Below, piece by piece: positions 16,380-27,203 of a DNA stretch of 64,000 nucleotides (positions within the stretch are counted from its first letter, which is position 1; every line of letters begins with the position of its first letter). The position numbers and the translations under genes were made by a program. This stretch comes from Tupaia tana (lineage: Eukaryota; Chordata; Mammalia; Scandentia; Tupaiidae), in assembly GCA_026018925.1 (NCBI GenBank), contig JAKSZU010000018.1, forward strand, positions 6,480,920-6,544,919, written 5' to 3'. The notes beneath the pieces are model-generated. The model had not been told where the DNA came from. It saw only the letters and a program-made list of their open reading frames with translations, and ran no database searches.

Positions 16380-16625
16380 GTCATTCTTTATGCTGGCCAC
16401 AGGGCATGTGTGCTGGCTGGAGACAGACAGGGAAAGCGAGAAAGCAGTCCCATGGGGCATGGCCACGCTGCAACCCCTTCTCCTGCCCTCCCCACTTTCG
16501 GGATTTGGGATACGCACGCACACACACTCAGCATGATTTTCAGACCACTGGGTCCAGGACTTGAACCACGCAGTTGGCCATTTGGGACCGGCTCATGTGA
16601 CACTGGGCCATGGGTGGCCCAACAC
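16380..16625 (-). mobile_element. Degenerate tRNA-derived SINE
   Basis: Minus-strand body is recognisable by the segment resembling GGGCATGGCCACGCTGCAA and the B-box region near 16555. The head is diverged and the poly(A) tail is missing, so the ends are approximate. Confidence 0.7.
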
Positions 16626-16769
16626 ATAGTCCTTGAGGGTCCAGGCCACCAAGGTGTCTGGATGGGAACTCCAGGGGAACTGGTTCGAGGGCTGCTTCCT
16701 CTAACGTCTGTTATTCCGGTTTGCTCACCCAGGACGGGGCATGTGACGTATTTTAGGAGATGTCCTCAG

Positions 16770-17026
16770 GGACCAGCGGATGGTTACACTGCAGGACTTC
16801 CACGGAGTTCACTGTGGTTGAGTCCTAGACCCAGTGACTTAAAACTCACGCGGGCATGTGTGCATGCATGCCCAAAGTTCTGAGAGGAGCATGGAGAAGG
16901 GACTGAGGTGTGGCCTTCCCACCAGGGGGAGGGGAGGCTGATTTCTCACTTTCTGTCTCTCTGGCGAGCGTGTGCACCCTATAGCTAAAACCTCTCTCAA
17001 AAAAAAAAAAAAAAAAAAAAAAAAAA
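16770..17026 (+). mobile_element. tRNA-derived SINE with long poly(A)
   Basis: The head is GGACCAGCGG, the B-box region TGGTTGAGTCC, and the element ends in an uninterrupted run of about 28 A. The target duplication is GATGTCCTCAG at 16759-16769 and GATGCCCTCAG at 17027-17037, one mismatch. Confidence 0.9.
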
Positions 17027-17390
17027 GATGCCCTCAGAATGGGGAAGCCCCCAAATGCCAGAGTGCCGTGTACATCACCTCCCCCATTGCCCAAATGTGC
17101 CAGGGCCCCCTCAGCGAGAACCCAGCAACTGGGGAGAAGACGAGTCACTGTTACAACGACCCCAACAGGCACGGGGCTGGGGGCAGGCTAGGCACCTCGC
17201 TAGCCACTGACCCAACCCCCACTGCGGCCGACAGCCCCCGTGGTAGGACACTGGGGAGCGCTCAGCAAGAAGATGCCACCACTCTCCGGCCTGCCCCATG
17301 GGCCTGCCCCATGGTGGGACTGGGTGAGATGGCGTCTCCTGTGCTGGCAAAGCCACAGTCACCGCGAAACACGTAAGGGTCTGTTCTGCA

Positions 17391-17594
17391 GGAGCCGGCC
17401 CTCACCCTCAGCCCTGGGCGGTGCTCTCCCACCTGCTCGCGGGAGCCGGCCCTCACCCTCAGCCCTGGGTGGTGCTCCTCCACCTGCTCGCGGGAGCCGG
17501 CCCTCACCCTCAGCCCTGGGCGGTGCTCTCCCACCTGCTCGTGGGAGCCGGCCCTCACCCTCAGCCCTGGGCGGTGCTCTCCCACTGCTCGCGG
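17391..17594. repeat. Minisatellite, 51-bp unit x 4
   Basis: Starts at 17391, 17442, 17493 and 17544, each beginning GGAGCCGGCCCTCACCCTCA. Copies are more than 90 percent alike by eye. The unit length is divisible by 3, which explains the open frames on both strands. Confidence 0.93.
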
Positions 17595-19891
17595 AGTGTA
17601 AATAGTAGAGGCCAAGAGCCAAGTGGGAACTCGGAGCCTCCCCGCAGCCTGCCTCTCTGGTTGTCACGGTGAGGTCCGGATTTCTGCCTGAGGGTCCCTG
17701 ACCTCTGCCAGGCCCACAGACACTCCGCTCCTAGGCTGCCCTGGAGCTGCTCTGCTCATCCAGGAGATTACCCCATGGTCAACACGCCAGGCCTGGAAAG
17801 CCAGATACAGGAGGCGCTGTGTGGCCAAGCCCGGGAGGCCGGCAGATTCTGACTCTTTCCCCCCTGTGAACTCAGGTGTCCCCGGAGAAAGCTTATAAAG
17901 CTGTGGATGGCCTACCATGGACGGTGCAGAGCTGTCGACTGAGGAGGGCACTGAGCTGACACCCAGCATGCTCTGGGGCTGGGGCTCTGCCTCCCACAAG
18001 CTGAGGAAGGTCCTTTGCGAGAGAAACTCCAGAACGTTTGCCCTGGACTGGGAAAGGGCGTGGCCTCACCACGCAGGACAAAGCGGGACGGCTCCTCCCT
18101 AAAACTACTGGAACCCAAATTTGGGCAGAAATCCCCTGGAATGGGGAGTGTCCTTGCTGTCCTAGAGAAAGGATAAGGGGCATCCCTCCTCCCTGTGTTC
18201 AGAAAACAAGGGGTGAACGTGTCCCAGATCTGGGATGGTCTCAGAAATGAACAAAGATGTGGGCATGGTCTGCGAGCACCTAGGGCAGAGGACGGCAAAC
18301 AGGGCGTGTTACAGCACCAGGCGGCCGGCGAGCCTGCAGCCATCTCCGCCTCTGCAGGAAGACTGCTAATTCATTGGTGATGCCTGCTGCGGGTGCGGGA
18401 GAGGATTGTACGTTCCCATTCTGACTGGGGAGGGGGCGCGTGTTATTTGGGGGCCTGATGTGGAGAGAGGAAAACTACATCACAAACAGAAGGGTCTGCA
18501 GGTGACCCTTTCTCAGGGCTGTTTCACATGCCCTAGTGACTTTGAAGCCCACAGTGATGGCGGCTCAGTTCAACACGTGGCAGGAACAGGCCCTGGCCTC
18601 GGGCTGACGGCTCCTCGGGCTCCCCTCTGAGCACTCACAGCCACTCGGCCGGCCCCAAACAGTCCGGTGGCTTCCTGGGTCCAGGCCCCTGCACACAGGG
18701 CTGGTACACGCGCCCATGACCTAACGCCCTTCGAGCCTGGAACCCTGGCTTGCTCCCAGGTGTTCGGTAAGTATCCGAGAGGAGGTGGTAGTTATTGTTT
18801 CTGCTGTGGCCTGTGGCCAGCTAGTGGCATGTGCTAAGCCTCCATGTCCCCAAGTGTGGAGTGGAGAAATTAATATGCCGCTCTCCCTGAGATGAGGAGA
18901 CCATAAAGGGGCCGCTCAGATTACAGAAGCCCAGTCCACTCGAAGAGCGTGATGCAGCCCTGCTTCTGGGCCTGGCTGTGGGCAGCTGGCCTGCTGCGTT
19001 GGAAGCCACATGGCTGACAGGGGCTCAGATGCTAGGTCGGTCTGAAAGCATGTGGGCACACGTGTGGGCACCCGGGATCCTGAGAAGTGGAGGGCAGGGG
19101 AAGGGAGCGGTGTGACCAGACTGGGTGAGGGTGCTGTTCCCTCTATGTACATAGTAAGTTCTACCTCTGTATTCTAAAGTGCTTACTTCAGTCAGCTTCG
19201 TAGTTCCCCCGATGTCCTTTTCTGCCATGGAATCCCATACAGGTCCACGTGACTAGTCACCGTGTCCACTCTAGGCTGTGACAGTCTATCAGACTCTGTT
19301 TCTGATGACCGTGACAATTTGGAGAACTGGCCAGGTATTTTTTAGATTGTCCCTGGATTGGGCTCTGCCTGCCGCTTCTCACAGTAAGGTGGGGACTGGG
19401 GCTACCTGGAGGAAGACCCCAGAGGCAAATGCCCTTCTGCCACACCTCACAAGGGCACCGGCCATCAACCTGACCTGTCACTGCGGGCACCATCCCTGAC
19501 CCCTGGCTGGAGCCGTGTCTGCAGAGTCCCACTGCAGAGTCACCCTGCCTCCCGGGACTCTCTGGGAGGCTGTCCCCAAGCACAGCCCACCACTGAGGGG
19601 TAGGAGCTATGCTCACAAGCCAGTGGTGAGAGCCTCCACCGGGCAGCCTGGCCACTCTCTGCCTGGGAGTGCCCAGCCCTGCACAGTTGCTGTCCCCACC
19701 TCCCGTGAGAAGGTCCTTCCGGATGCCGCGATGGAGCAAATACAGATGAGGAGGGCAGGGGACACCACGCCCAAACTCCTCACACAGGACCTAAACCCAG
19801 TGTGCTCCAGGCTGGGCCAGCCCCATTGCCCACTGAAACCAAGAGGCCGTGGAGGGCCGAGAGGGAGCGGGGAGGGCGGGAGGGAGGCTCA

Positions 19892-20023
<132 letters not shown>

Positions 20024-20377
20024 TCAGCAAGGGCCCAGGACATCCCGTCCACGGGGCCGGGGACAGTGCACCGCCAGGGTGTGCCTGGCTGCCCTGGCTG
20101 AGCCTCACTGCCCAGCTTCTGTAAAACTAGGCTTCCTGTTTTAGAGAATTTCAATACCCGCCCCACCACCAACCCTCGTCAGTGGGACACTGGCCACACT
20201 CGCGTCGACACCAACATGCATTGTCCCCAATCGTTGTTCCTAGCAAGGCTCATTCTGGGTTCCAACCCTGGAGGAGGACACTGGACCTGGCACTTTAGCT
20301 TAGACAGCAGGGCTCTCCGGGAAAACAAGGTAAGAGAGCCCTCCAGGGGCTCTAAGCTTCCCAGTGTGGGACAGGCT

Positions 20378-20985
20378 GCCAGTGTGCACGGGGGTGGCCT
20401 GGAGGCCCAGAAGCTCGCACTCTCCCTCTAAGCTCTAACCTGCCGGTGTGCACAGGGGTGGCCTGGAGACCCGGAAGCTCGCACTCTCCCCTCTAAGCTC
20501 TAACCTGCCAGTATGCACGGGGTGGCCTGGAGGCCCGGAAGCTCACACTCTCCCCTCTAAGCTCTAACCTGCCAGTATGCACGGGGTGGCCTGGAGGCCC
20601 AGGAAGCTCGCACTCTCCCCTCTAAGCTCTAACCTGCCAGTGTGCACAGGGGTGGCCTGGAGACCCGGAAGCTCACACTCTCCTCTCTAAGCTCTAACCT
20701 GCCGGTGTGCACAGGGGTGGCCTGGAGGCCCGGAAGCTCACACTCTCCCCTCTAAGCTCTAACCTGCCAGTGTGCACGGGGGTGGCCTGGAGGCCCAGGA
20801 AGCTCGCACTCTCCCCTCTAAGCTCTAACCTGCCAGTGTGCACGGGGGTGGCCTGGAGGCCCAGGAAGCTCGCACTCTCCCCTCTAAGCTCTGAAACTCT
20901 CCCCTCTAAACTCTAACCTGCTGGTGTGCACAGGGGTGGCCTGGAGCCCCAGGGAGCTCGCGCTCTCCCTCCAGGCTCTACCCCC
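20378..20985. repeat. Minisatellite, ~65-bp unit x 9
   Basis: Unit starts at 20378, 20442, 20507, 20571, 20636, 20701, 20766, 20832 and 20920 (spacing 64-66, with one larger step at the end). Conserved text includes GTGTGCACGGGGGTGGCCTG, GAGGCCCAGGAAGCTCGC and ACTCTCCCCTCTAAGCTCT. A and G variants alternate between units. Confidence 0.93.
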
Positions 20986-21060
20986 AGGGGGACATCGGCT
21001 GGAAGGCTCAAGACCCCCAGAGCTGGGACCCTTTTCCTTCCAAAAGGCAGACGGCCTCTT

Positions 21061-21293
21061 GGGGCCAGCAGGTCGTGTGGTGGTTAAGGTGCTGAAATCC
21101 CACATGGCCGACTGCAGTTCACTTCTGTACCTGGCAGCTTGAAACTCACGCCAGGGGCATGTGCATGCCCAAAATCCCAACAGGAGAGTGGAGAAGGACT
21201 GCAGCATGGCTACCTGGGAGGGTGACTCCTCACTTTCCCTCTCTCTGGTGAGCACACGCCCTACAGTAAAAACCCTTAAAAAAGAAAAAAAGC
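21061..21293 (+). mobile_element. tRNA-derived SINE
   Basis: Starts GGGGCCAGCAGGTCGTGTGG and continues through the standard body (ACTCACGCCAGGGGCATGTG) to an A-rich tail. No clear target duplication was found. Confidence 0.88.
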
Positions 21294-21772
21294 AAACAGA
21301 CCCATTTTGATACCTAAGGGGTTCCTACAGGGAAGGTCTAAAGGCAGTCTTCTGCTCTGCCGTTTTCCAGGCTACACTACCAGGAGCCCCGAGGTAGGAT
21401 TTACGTTGAACAAAGGTCCATTGTACTAGAACACAACTTGGAAACATGAGACCTGGAGAAAGCATTGGCCTGAGAGGGGGTGGGGCAGATCTGGACTGAA
21501 GGAGGACACACCGGGAGAGGAGGTGACCACTGTGGTGGGCGTGCCGGTCGTGGACAGCTGGCTGTTCTCACGGGAGCCCAACGCTGGGGTAGGTGACTCA
21601 TCCCTGCTGTGGGTATGCCACCCTGGGCAGGAAGGGCCGCGGTACAGCACAGCGGCTGGCGCCAGTGCATGGCACCTCTGCGCACACACCCACGTGGGTG
21701 CTCACCTGCTGGGACTAAAGGGCACGCCCCATGCAGCACCTGCTTAGGACAGGCCTGGAGGCCTGCTGGGGG

Positions 21773-21946
21773 TAGCACACGCTGGTAGGCGCTGTTACGT
21801 GGCAGGCTGAGGCCACAAGGGGGGCCCAGGTTCGATCCTGGCCCACCCTAAAAAGCTGGGAGCCGTGATGTGCACCTGTAGGCCCAGCTACCCAGGAGAT
21901 GAGGCAGGATCTGACACAGCAAGACCTGCCTTCAAAAAACAAACAA
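21773..21946 (+). mobile_element. Chimeric tRNA-7SL (Alu-like) SINE
   Basis: The first half is tRNA-like, with B box GGTTCGATCCT near 21831-21841 followed by an A stretch. The second half matches the 7SL/Alu core: GTGCACCTGTAGGCCCAGCT followed by a GAGGCAGGATC segment, then GACACAGCAAGACCTGCCT and an A-rich tail. This architecture matches tree shrew Tu type I/II SINEs; galago type II elements are the alternative. The right monomer has an internal deletion. Confidence 0.8.
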
Positions 21947-22860
21947 TGGGCGTGGGTGTCTCAGGTACGGAAATGTAACCTGGCCACTCGGGCCAGCAGG
22001 GGTGCGAGGTGCTGGGAAATGGATCCTGATGGAGAGCCTGGGCCCAGGAGGCTGGCACCATCCTGCCTCCCCTTCACAGCCCCTGCCCTGACACCCACAC
22101 AGAGCATGTCCTGGGTGGGGTTGGGGGGGCAAGCCCATGGTCCCCTTTGCCACACCATGAGCTCACGTCCACTCAGAAGTGGACACGCCCATACCTCCCA
22201 AGGACGGCGTGTGTGAAAGGCCAGGCCCCATGCTCTCGTGCCCACGGTCAAGTGAAATGAGTCGGCAGGGGTGAGACCAGCGTGCCAGGAGGGGGCTGAG
22301 GCCGTGTGTCTTTCCAAGGACATGGATTGTACTTAGAGACATCTTACGGCAAGGAACAAAACAGGTCCGTGTGCTGGTTCAGCCGCGGGCTGCTGAGACG
22401 TGCCGTGGGAATGAGGGATGCCCAGCTCCCGACGCGGCCTGGGCATGTCCCGAGGCAGCCCGCGGGGAGGCTGGCGCTGGGTCTCTGAGAGAGGATGCCC
22501 TGCTCAGTGGCTCCTCTGAGCTAACCTGGCATGGCACGCCTGCTCCCTCTGCTCAGGGAAGCCCCACGGCCGGGCCCCCGCCGCGGACCAGCCGGTGCTC
22601 AGAGCAGTTCTGGCTAATAATATCCCAGCTCTGACGTCAGAGGCCCAGAAAACCTGCTGCAGATGGTCTCTCCCCAGACAGCAGGCGAGAGCAGCCCACC
22701 TTCCTCCTGACCCTGGGGTCAGAGCCCTGGCTCTTCCTCATCCCTGCCTGGCAGACGGGGCGCTGTCACCCCAAGCGTGAGTGACCTGCATGCCATCCCG
22801 TGTCTGGGACCCTGGCCCAGGTGGGCGGGGCCTGAGCTTTCTGTCTCCTGTGCAGCCTCA

Positions 22861-23010
<150 letters not shown>

Positions 23011-24397
23011 TCAGCTGGAATCTCCGGAAGGGACCACGCAGCAGGGCGGGGGACGTCCACGTATGTGGTGGACTTACAACTGGAACGCAACCTCCCTGTC
23101 GGTCTTTGGGCAGATAAAGTTTATTTTCTAATCTTAAGAAAACTGAGGCCCCTACAATTTTTGGAGGGAGGAAGTGCAGGGCTTGATCCCCACTGAGAAG
23201 CTGGTAAAAGCTCTGAGCTGCCCCCTAGAAAAACGTCCACTTGGCAACGATGCAGATAATTGTAGGGGCGGTGTGACCTGCTGACGGCTTGCCATGTCCC
23301 CTCACTCACAGCCCTGAGGGGCGGGATGCCGGGGGCTCTCAGCGCTGCAGGGTCGACTGCAAACCTGAGTTTCCACCTCTGGGGTGGCCTTTGGGACACG
23401 TGGCTTATCTCTCAGCCCTGCCCAGGGTTGCTGCGATGGGCAGTGAGGGCACACGCAGAGCGGCCCTGCACCATCGGTGGCTCCTGTTCTACTGCACCCC
23501 GGATGCCCCCCACTAGCTGGGCGTCAGGTGTGCACCTGGGGCTGCCCAGCTGCTACCTCACCTGAACCTCACGACAACCTGTGGGGTCAAGTGACGGCCA
23601 TTTTCATGTGTAAAGACGAAGAGGCAGGTGAGAGAGGTCACCAGGCCTGGGCCCGCCCCAGCCCGGCGATCACGTTTAATGTCTAGGTAACCGAGCAGCT
23701 CGTGTCTTGGGAACCCTCCTACGAGCCTGGCCCTCCGCCCTCACGTCGGACGCATTTGCTCATGTAGCCCCGGCGGCTCTGCGTCCAGTCCGGCACGTGG
23801 AGGAGCCCAGGGCTGGGAGTGCTGTGTCCTAGAAACGACCCCAGGACCATCGCACGGTCCAGTAAAACCGTCTAGAAGCGTTTACAAAGAACAGGGTAGA
23901 CTGCGGCTCTCGGGGGGCGGGGTGATCTCGCCCCCACACCCGGGGTATCTGGAGGGAGCCATCTTCCTCCTGGCAGGGGTGTGTCACTGGCATCCAGGGA
24001 GACGCGGCCAGAGGCTGCTAAATATCCAGGGACCCCCAAACAGCCTCCACACGAAGAACGACCGTCCTCAGATGTCACTGGCTGGGCACACGCAGAGCCC
24101 TGGACAAATCTCCAAGACGTAAGTGCAAAACCAACGCAGGACAACGCCTCCTGTGTCCCTTCCCCACTGTCGGCACAAACGGTGACCCACATGGCGTCTG
24201 CAGGTGCTCGCCATCTGAAATGGGGTGCCTCTGAAGAGAGGGCGCCAGCATGGGTGAAAATATACTAATGAGATTGAAGACATTTTAGATTAGAGATATT
24301 TTAAATAAAAACAAATGGGAGCTGTTCTGACGCTCGTCTGAGGTTACGGCGAGAGCGAGCGGGGTGGGCAGGGTCTGGCCTCGGCTCCACGCTGGAA

Positions 24398-24660
24398 CGG
24401 CAGTCGGCCTCCGCCCACAGTCGGCCTCCGCCCACTCGGCCTCCGCCCACAGTCGGCCTCCGCCCACAGTCGGCCTCCGCCCACAGTCGGCCTCCGCCCA
24501 CAGTCGGCCTCCGCCCACAGTCGGCCTCTGCACCAGCTCGCCGAGCGCCCACAGTCGGCCCCCGCCCACAGTCGGCCCCCGCCCACAGTCGGCCTCCGCC
24601 CACAGTCGGCCCCCGCCCACAGTCGGCCTCTGCACCAGCTCGCCGAGCGCCCACAGTGGG
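24398..24660. repeat. GC-rich minisatellite, 17-bp unit, higher-order
   Basis: The basic unit AGTCGGCCTCCGCCCAC occurs about a dozen times with CCT/CCC variants. A different block, CTGCACCAGCTCGCCGAGCG, occurs twice (about 24528 and 24631), giving a second level of repetition. Very CpG-rich. Confidence 0.9.
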
Positions 24661-25269
24661 TCTGGCCGTGGCCAGTGACACCCCAGCCACTACCAGCCAG
24701 CAGTCGCCTGATCACGGAGGCCTGGCCGTCAGAAGAGCAAAACCAACGCGAGCGAGGGTGGGAAGAGCAGCGGGAACAGGACACCAAGCTCGCTGGGAGA
24801 AGACTAACTGCCGATGGGTCGGGTGAGAAACACGACCATCGGACTGAGGGGCGCTCTGGGAGCCTTGGCACCGCACGAACAGTGATAGTAGCGAGAGAAT
24901 TCTGGAGGGAGTGGGCCTTGAAACAGAGGGGCGAGTGTCACCTCCTCTGTCCTCAGGTCCCTGCTGAGTAGAAAGCTGTGCCCGACCCAGGGAAGGGCTC
25001 AGCTCAGACAAAGCAGCGGGTCAGGTCGGAGCATTTGCCCAGCCTCATGCTGAGCGGCTCTGGTCCTTCTCCCAGGGCCGGGGCACAGGGTGGTGCTGGT
25101 GGGCAGGGGCGGGGAGGACCCACAGCTGTTGCTGGCAGTGAGGAGATGTGTCACCTCTTTCCCGGCCACCTTGTTCCCTCCTGGTTCGGGACAAGTCAGA
25201 GTGTGCCACTTGGTCCTTGCACACACTGGTCCCCCGGTTCGACTGCCTTTTTTTGCTTGATCCATTTCC

Positions 25270-25400
25270 CTGACACTCTCCTACCCATCGTTAAGATTTG
25301 GCTTGGTCACTTCCTCCTGGAAGCCCTCTGTCACCTTCCTCCCAGCATCCTCCCTGACAGAGGAGGTTAAGTGTCTTTCCCCCGAGCTCCCCTAATACCC
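25270..25400 (-). mobile_element. L2 3'-end fragment
   Basis: GATTTGGCTTGGTCACTTCC followed by TCCTGGAAGCCCTCTGTCACC resembles the complemented L2 3' end. Confidence 0.5.
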
Positions 25401-26815
25401 GGGACAAACTGACCCTTGCCTGTGCTGTTTGCTGATGACCTGTGGACCTGCCCGGTCCTCCCGGCACAGTGACCCGTGCTGGTGGGCCAAGTCTTGCCTC
25501 GCCCCCCATGGGGCAGAGCTGGCGTCTGGCGCATACTCACATTTGCTTGCTCAACAAACGTTTGCTCAACGAATCAATTAACACCACACAGAAAAGGCTG
25601 GTGTGGGTGACTGGGTGCCCAGGCTGGCCTCTCCCCTGCCCTTGAAGAGAAGGCTGTGGCTGGGTGGGGCGGGGCAGAGCAGGGCAAAACCCTCTGGATC
25701 TTTAGCCCAGAGCCACTGAGCGCCTACACGGCCGGACCCTGGAGCTGGGGCAGAGGTGTCTGCTGCCCTTACTCTCCCCGGAAGAGGCGCGGGGCCTGCC
25801 TCCTTGTGGGGTACGGACCTAGCTGGGCTTGCCAGGGCCGAGCAGTGGGCCCCGAAGGCCCTGATTCAGTTCCGGGGAGCCTGAGAGGTGCTGCCTTAGC
25901 TGACAGGCGGCAGCTGCGGGACCCTGGGGCAGCTCACCCGGCCCTCCCTGCTCCCGTTTCCTCATGCAGCATCTCCGTCAGTGAAGCTTCTGGAACACAC
26001 CTCCTGCCTTCTCTCTCTGTGCTGTCCACGTTCTATTTCCTCTCTCCTGGACACTTTTACCCCGTGTCACTCCCTGAAAAACTCCTACTGACTCCTCAAA
26101 GCCCAGCTCAGACATCGCCGCCTCTGGACAGTGTCCTGGCCCCGTCCTCAGGTGAGTTCACCACTCCACTCTCCATCCTGTGCCTCAATGTCACGGCATC
26201 GCGACAGCTCCCTGCCGTACGTGAGGAACTCCTTGGGGGCGGGTGGTCTCAGGCACGGTGGGCCCAGGACACAGCACAGGGCCTGGCGCCCTGTCCACGC
26301 CATCTCAGCTCTTCCTTCTCTGCAGTGGGAGTCAGGGTTCATAGCTTCAAATCTCTCAGGAAGATGTTTTATTCCAAGGACGCTTTACATCATAGCTGAG
26401 CCCCAGAAAACATCAGCTCAATTTCTCTATCAGAGGGCATTAAGCCCAGGTTCTATTTGTGGTTTAATTAGGAGGCAGGTCCTGGAACAGGAAAGTGAGT
26501 GGAGTGACGCCTCTAAATAAGTTATACGGTCTCCGCCACCTCCTGCCTTCGGCCCCACACGGCAGACTCGGGAGGCGGTGACGATGAAGACGCATTTGCT
26601 ACAGACCTCAAGACTGCTAATGACACCCCCCAGCAACTGGGGCTCTGAAATGTGCAAAGGCAGAGGGAGACAGGTCTGGCTTGATGGAAAAGACACAGCA
26701 GAGCAAGGATGGGAGCAGGTGGAGAACGCGGGGGCCTGCAGAACCACCACAAACGGAGCGGGTGCAGCTCCGGAGGGGAGCGGGGCAGAGCGAGGGCGAG
26801 GGCGGAGGGACTCAC

Positions 26816-26857
26816 CACAATGATGTTTTCATGCTCCTGGGTAGTCAGGTTTGTGTT
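26816..26857 (-). CDS. CMIP: CMIP micro-exon (14 codons)
   Basis: A 42-nt in-frame exon on the minus strand encoding NTNLTTQEHENIIV, about residues 214-227 of CMIP. The acceptor is CCGTTTAG and the donor is GTGAGT from 26815. Both junctions are phase 0, so the flanking text reads LLSE-NTNLTTQ and NIIV-AIAPL without change of frame. Because it is short and in frame, skipping it would delete 14 residues without a frameshift. That is an inference; the sequence alone does not show whether skipping occurs. The polypyrimidine tract upstream (26860-26890) is interrupted but contains TTTCTCTCCC. Confidence 0.92.
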
Positions 26858-26936
26858 CTAAACGGTTGGATGGGAGAGAAACAAAACAGAATAAAATTAA
26901 AACAATGTAGCATCTGAATTCCAAAGGTCCACAAAG

Positions 26937-27203
26937 TTTTTTTTTTTCTTTTCTTTTTTTCTGGAGAGGTTTTTGCTATAGGGTGCATGTGCTCGCCAGA
27001 AAGACAGAGACAGACAGAAAATGAGAAATCACCCCCAGAGGGGATGGCCACGCTGCAATCCCTTCTCCTCCGTTTTCCTCTCGGGATCTCGGGCACGCAC
27101 GCACACGCGCCCAGCGTGAGTTTAAGCCACTGGGTCTGGGACTCGAACTGCGGTCAACTACACGGGAGTTCAGTGACGTAGCCATTACGCTAACTGCTGG
27201 TCC
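26937..27203 (-). mobile_element. Full-length tRNA-derived SINE
   Basis: A minus-strand copy starting with a T-rich tail. The flanks CCAAAGGTCCACAAAG (26921-26936) and CCAAAGGTCCATGAAG (27204-27219) are the target duplication with two mismatches. It lies 80 bp from the CMIP micro-exon acceptor, on its intronic upstream side. Confidence 0.93.

Noticed and set aside
20378-20985. Regular array considered as a CRISPR-like structure
   Set aside because: The whole ~65-bp unit repeats, there are no unique spacers, and the context is mammalian.
24301-24871. Repetitive open frames (about 130-175 codons) on the minus strand
   Set aside because: They are direct translations of the 17-bp minisatellite.
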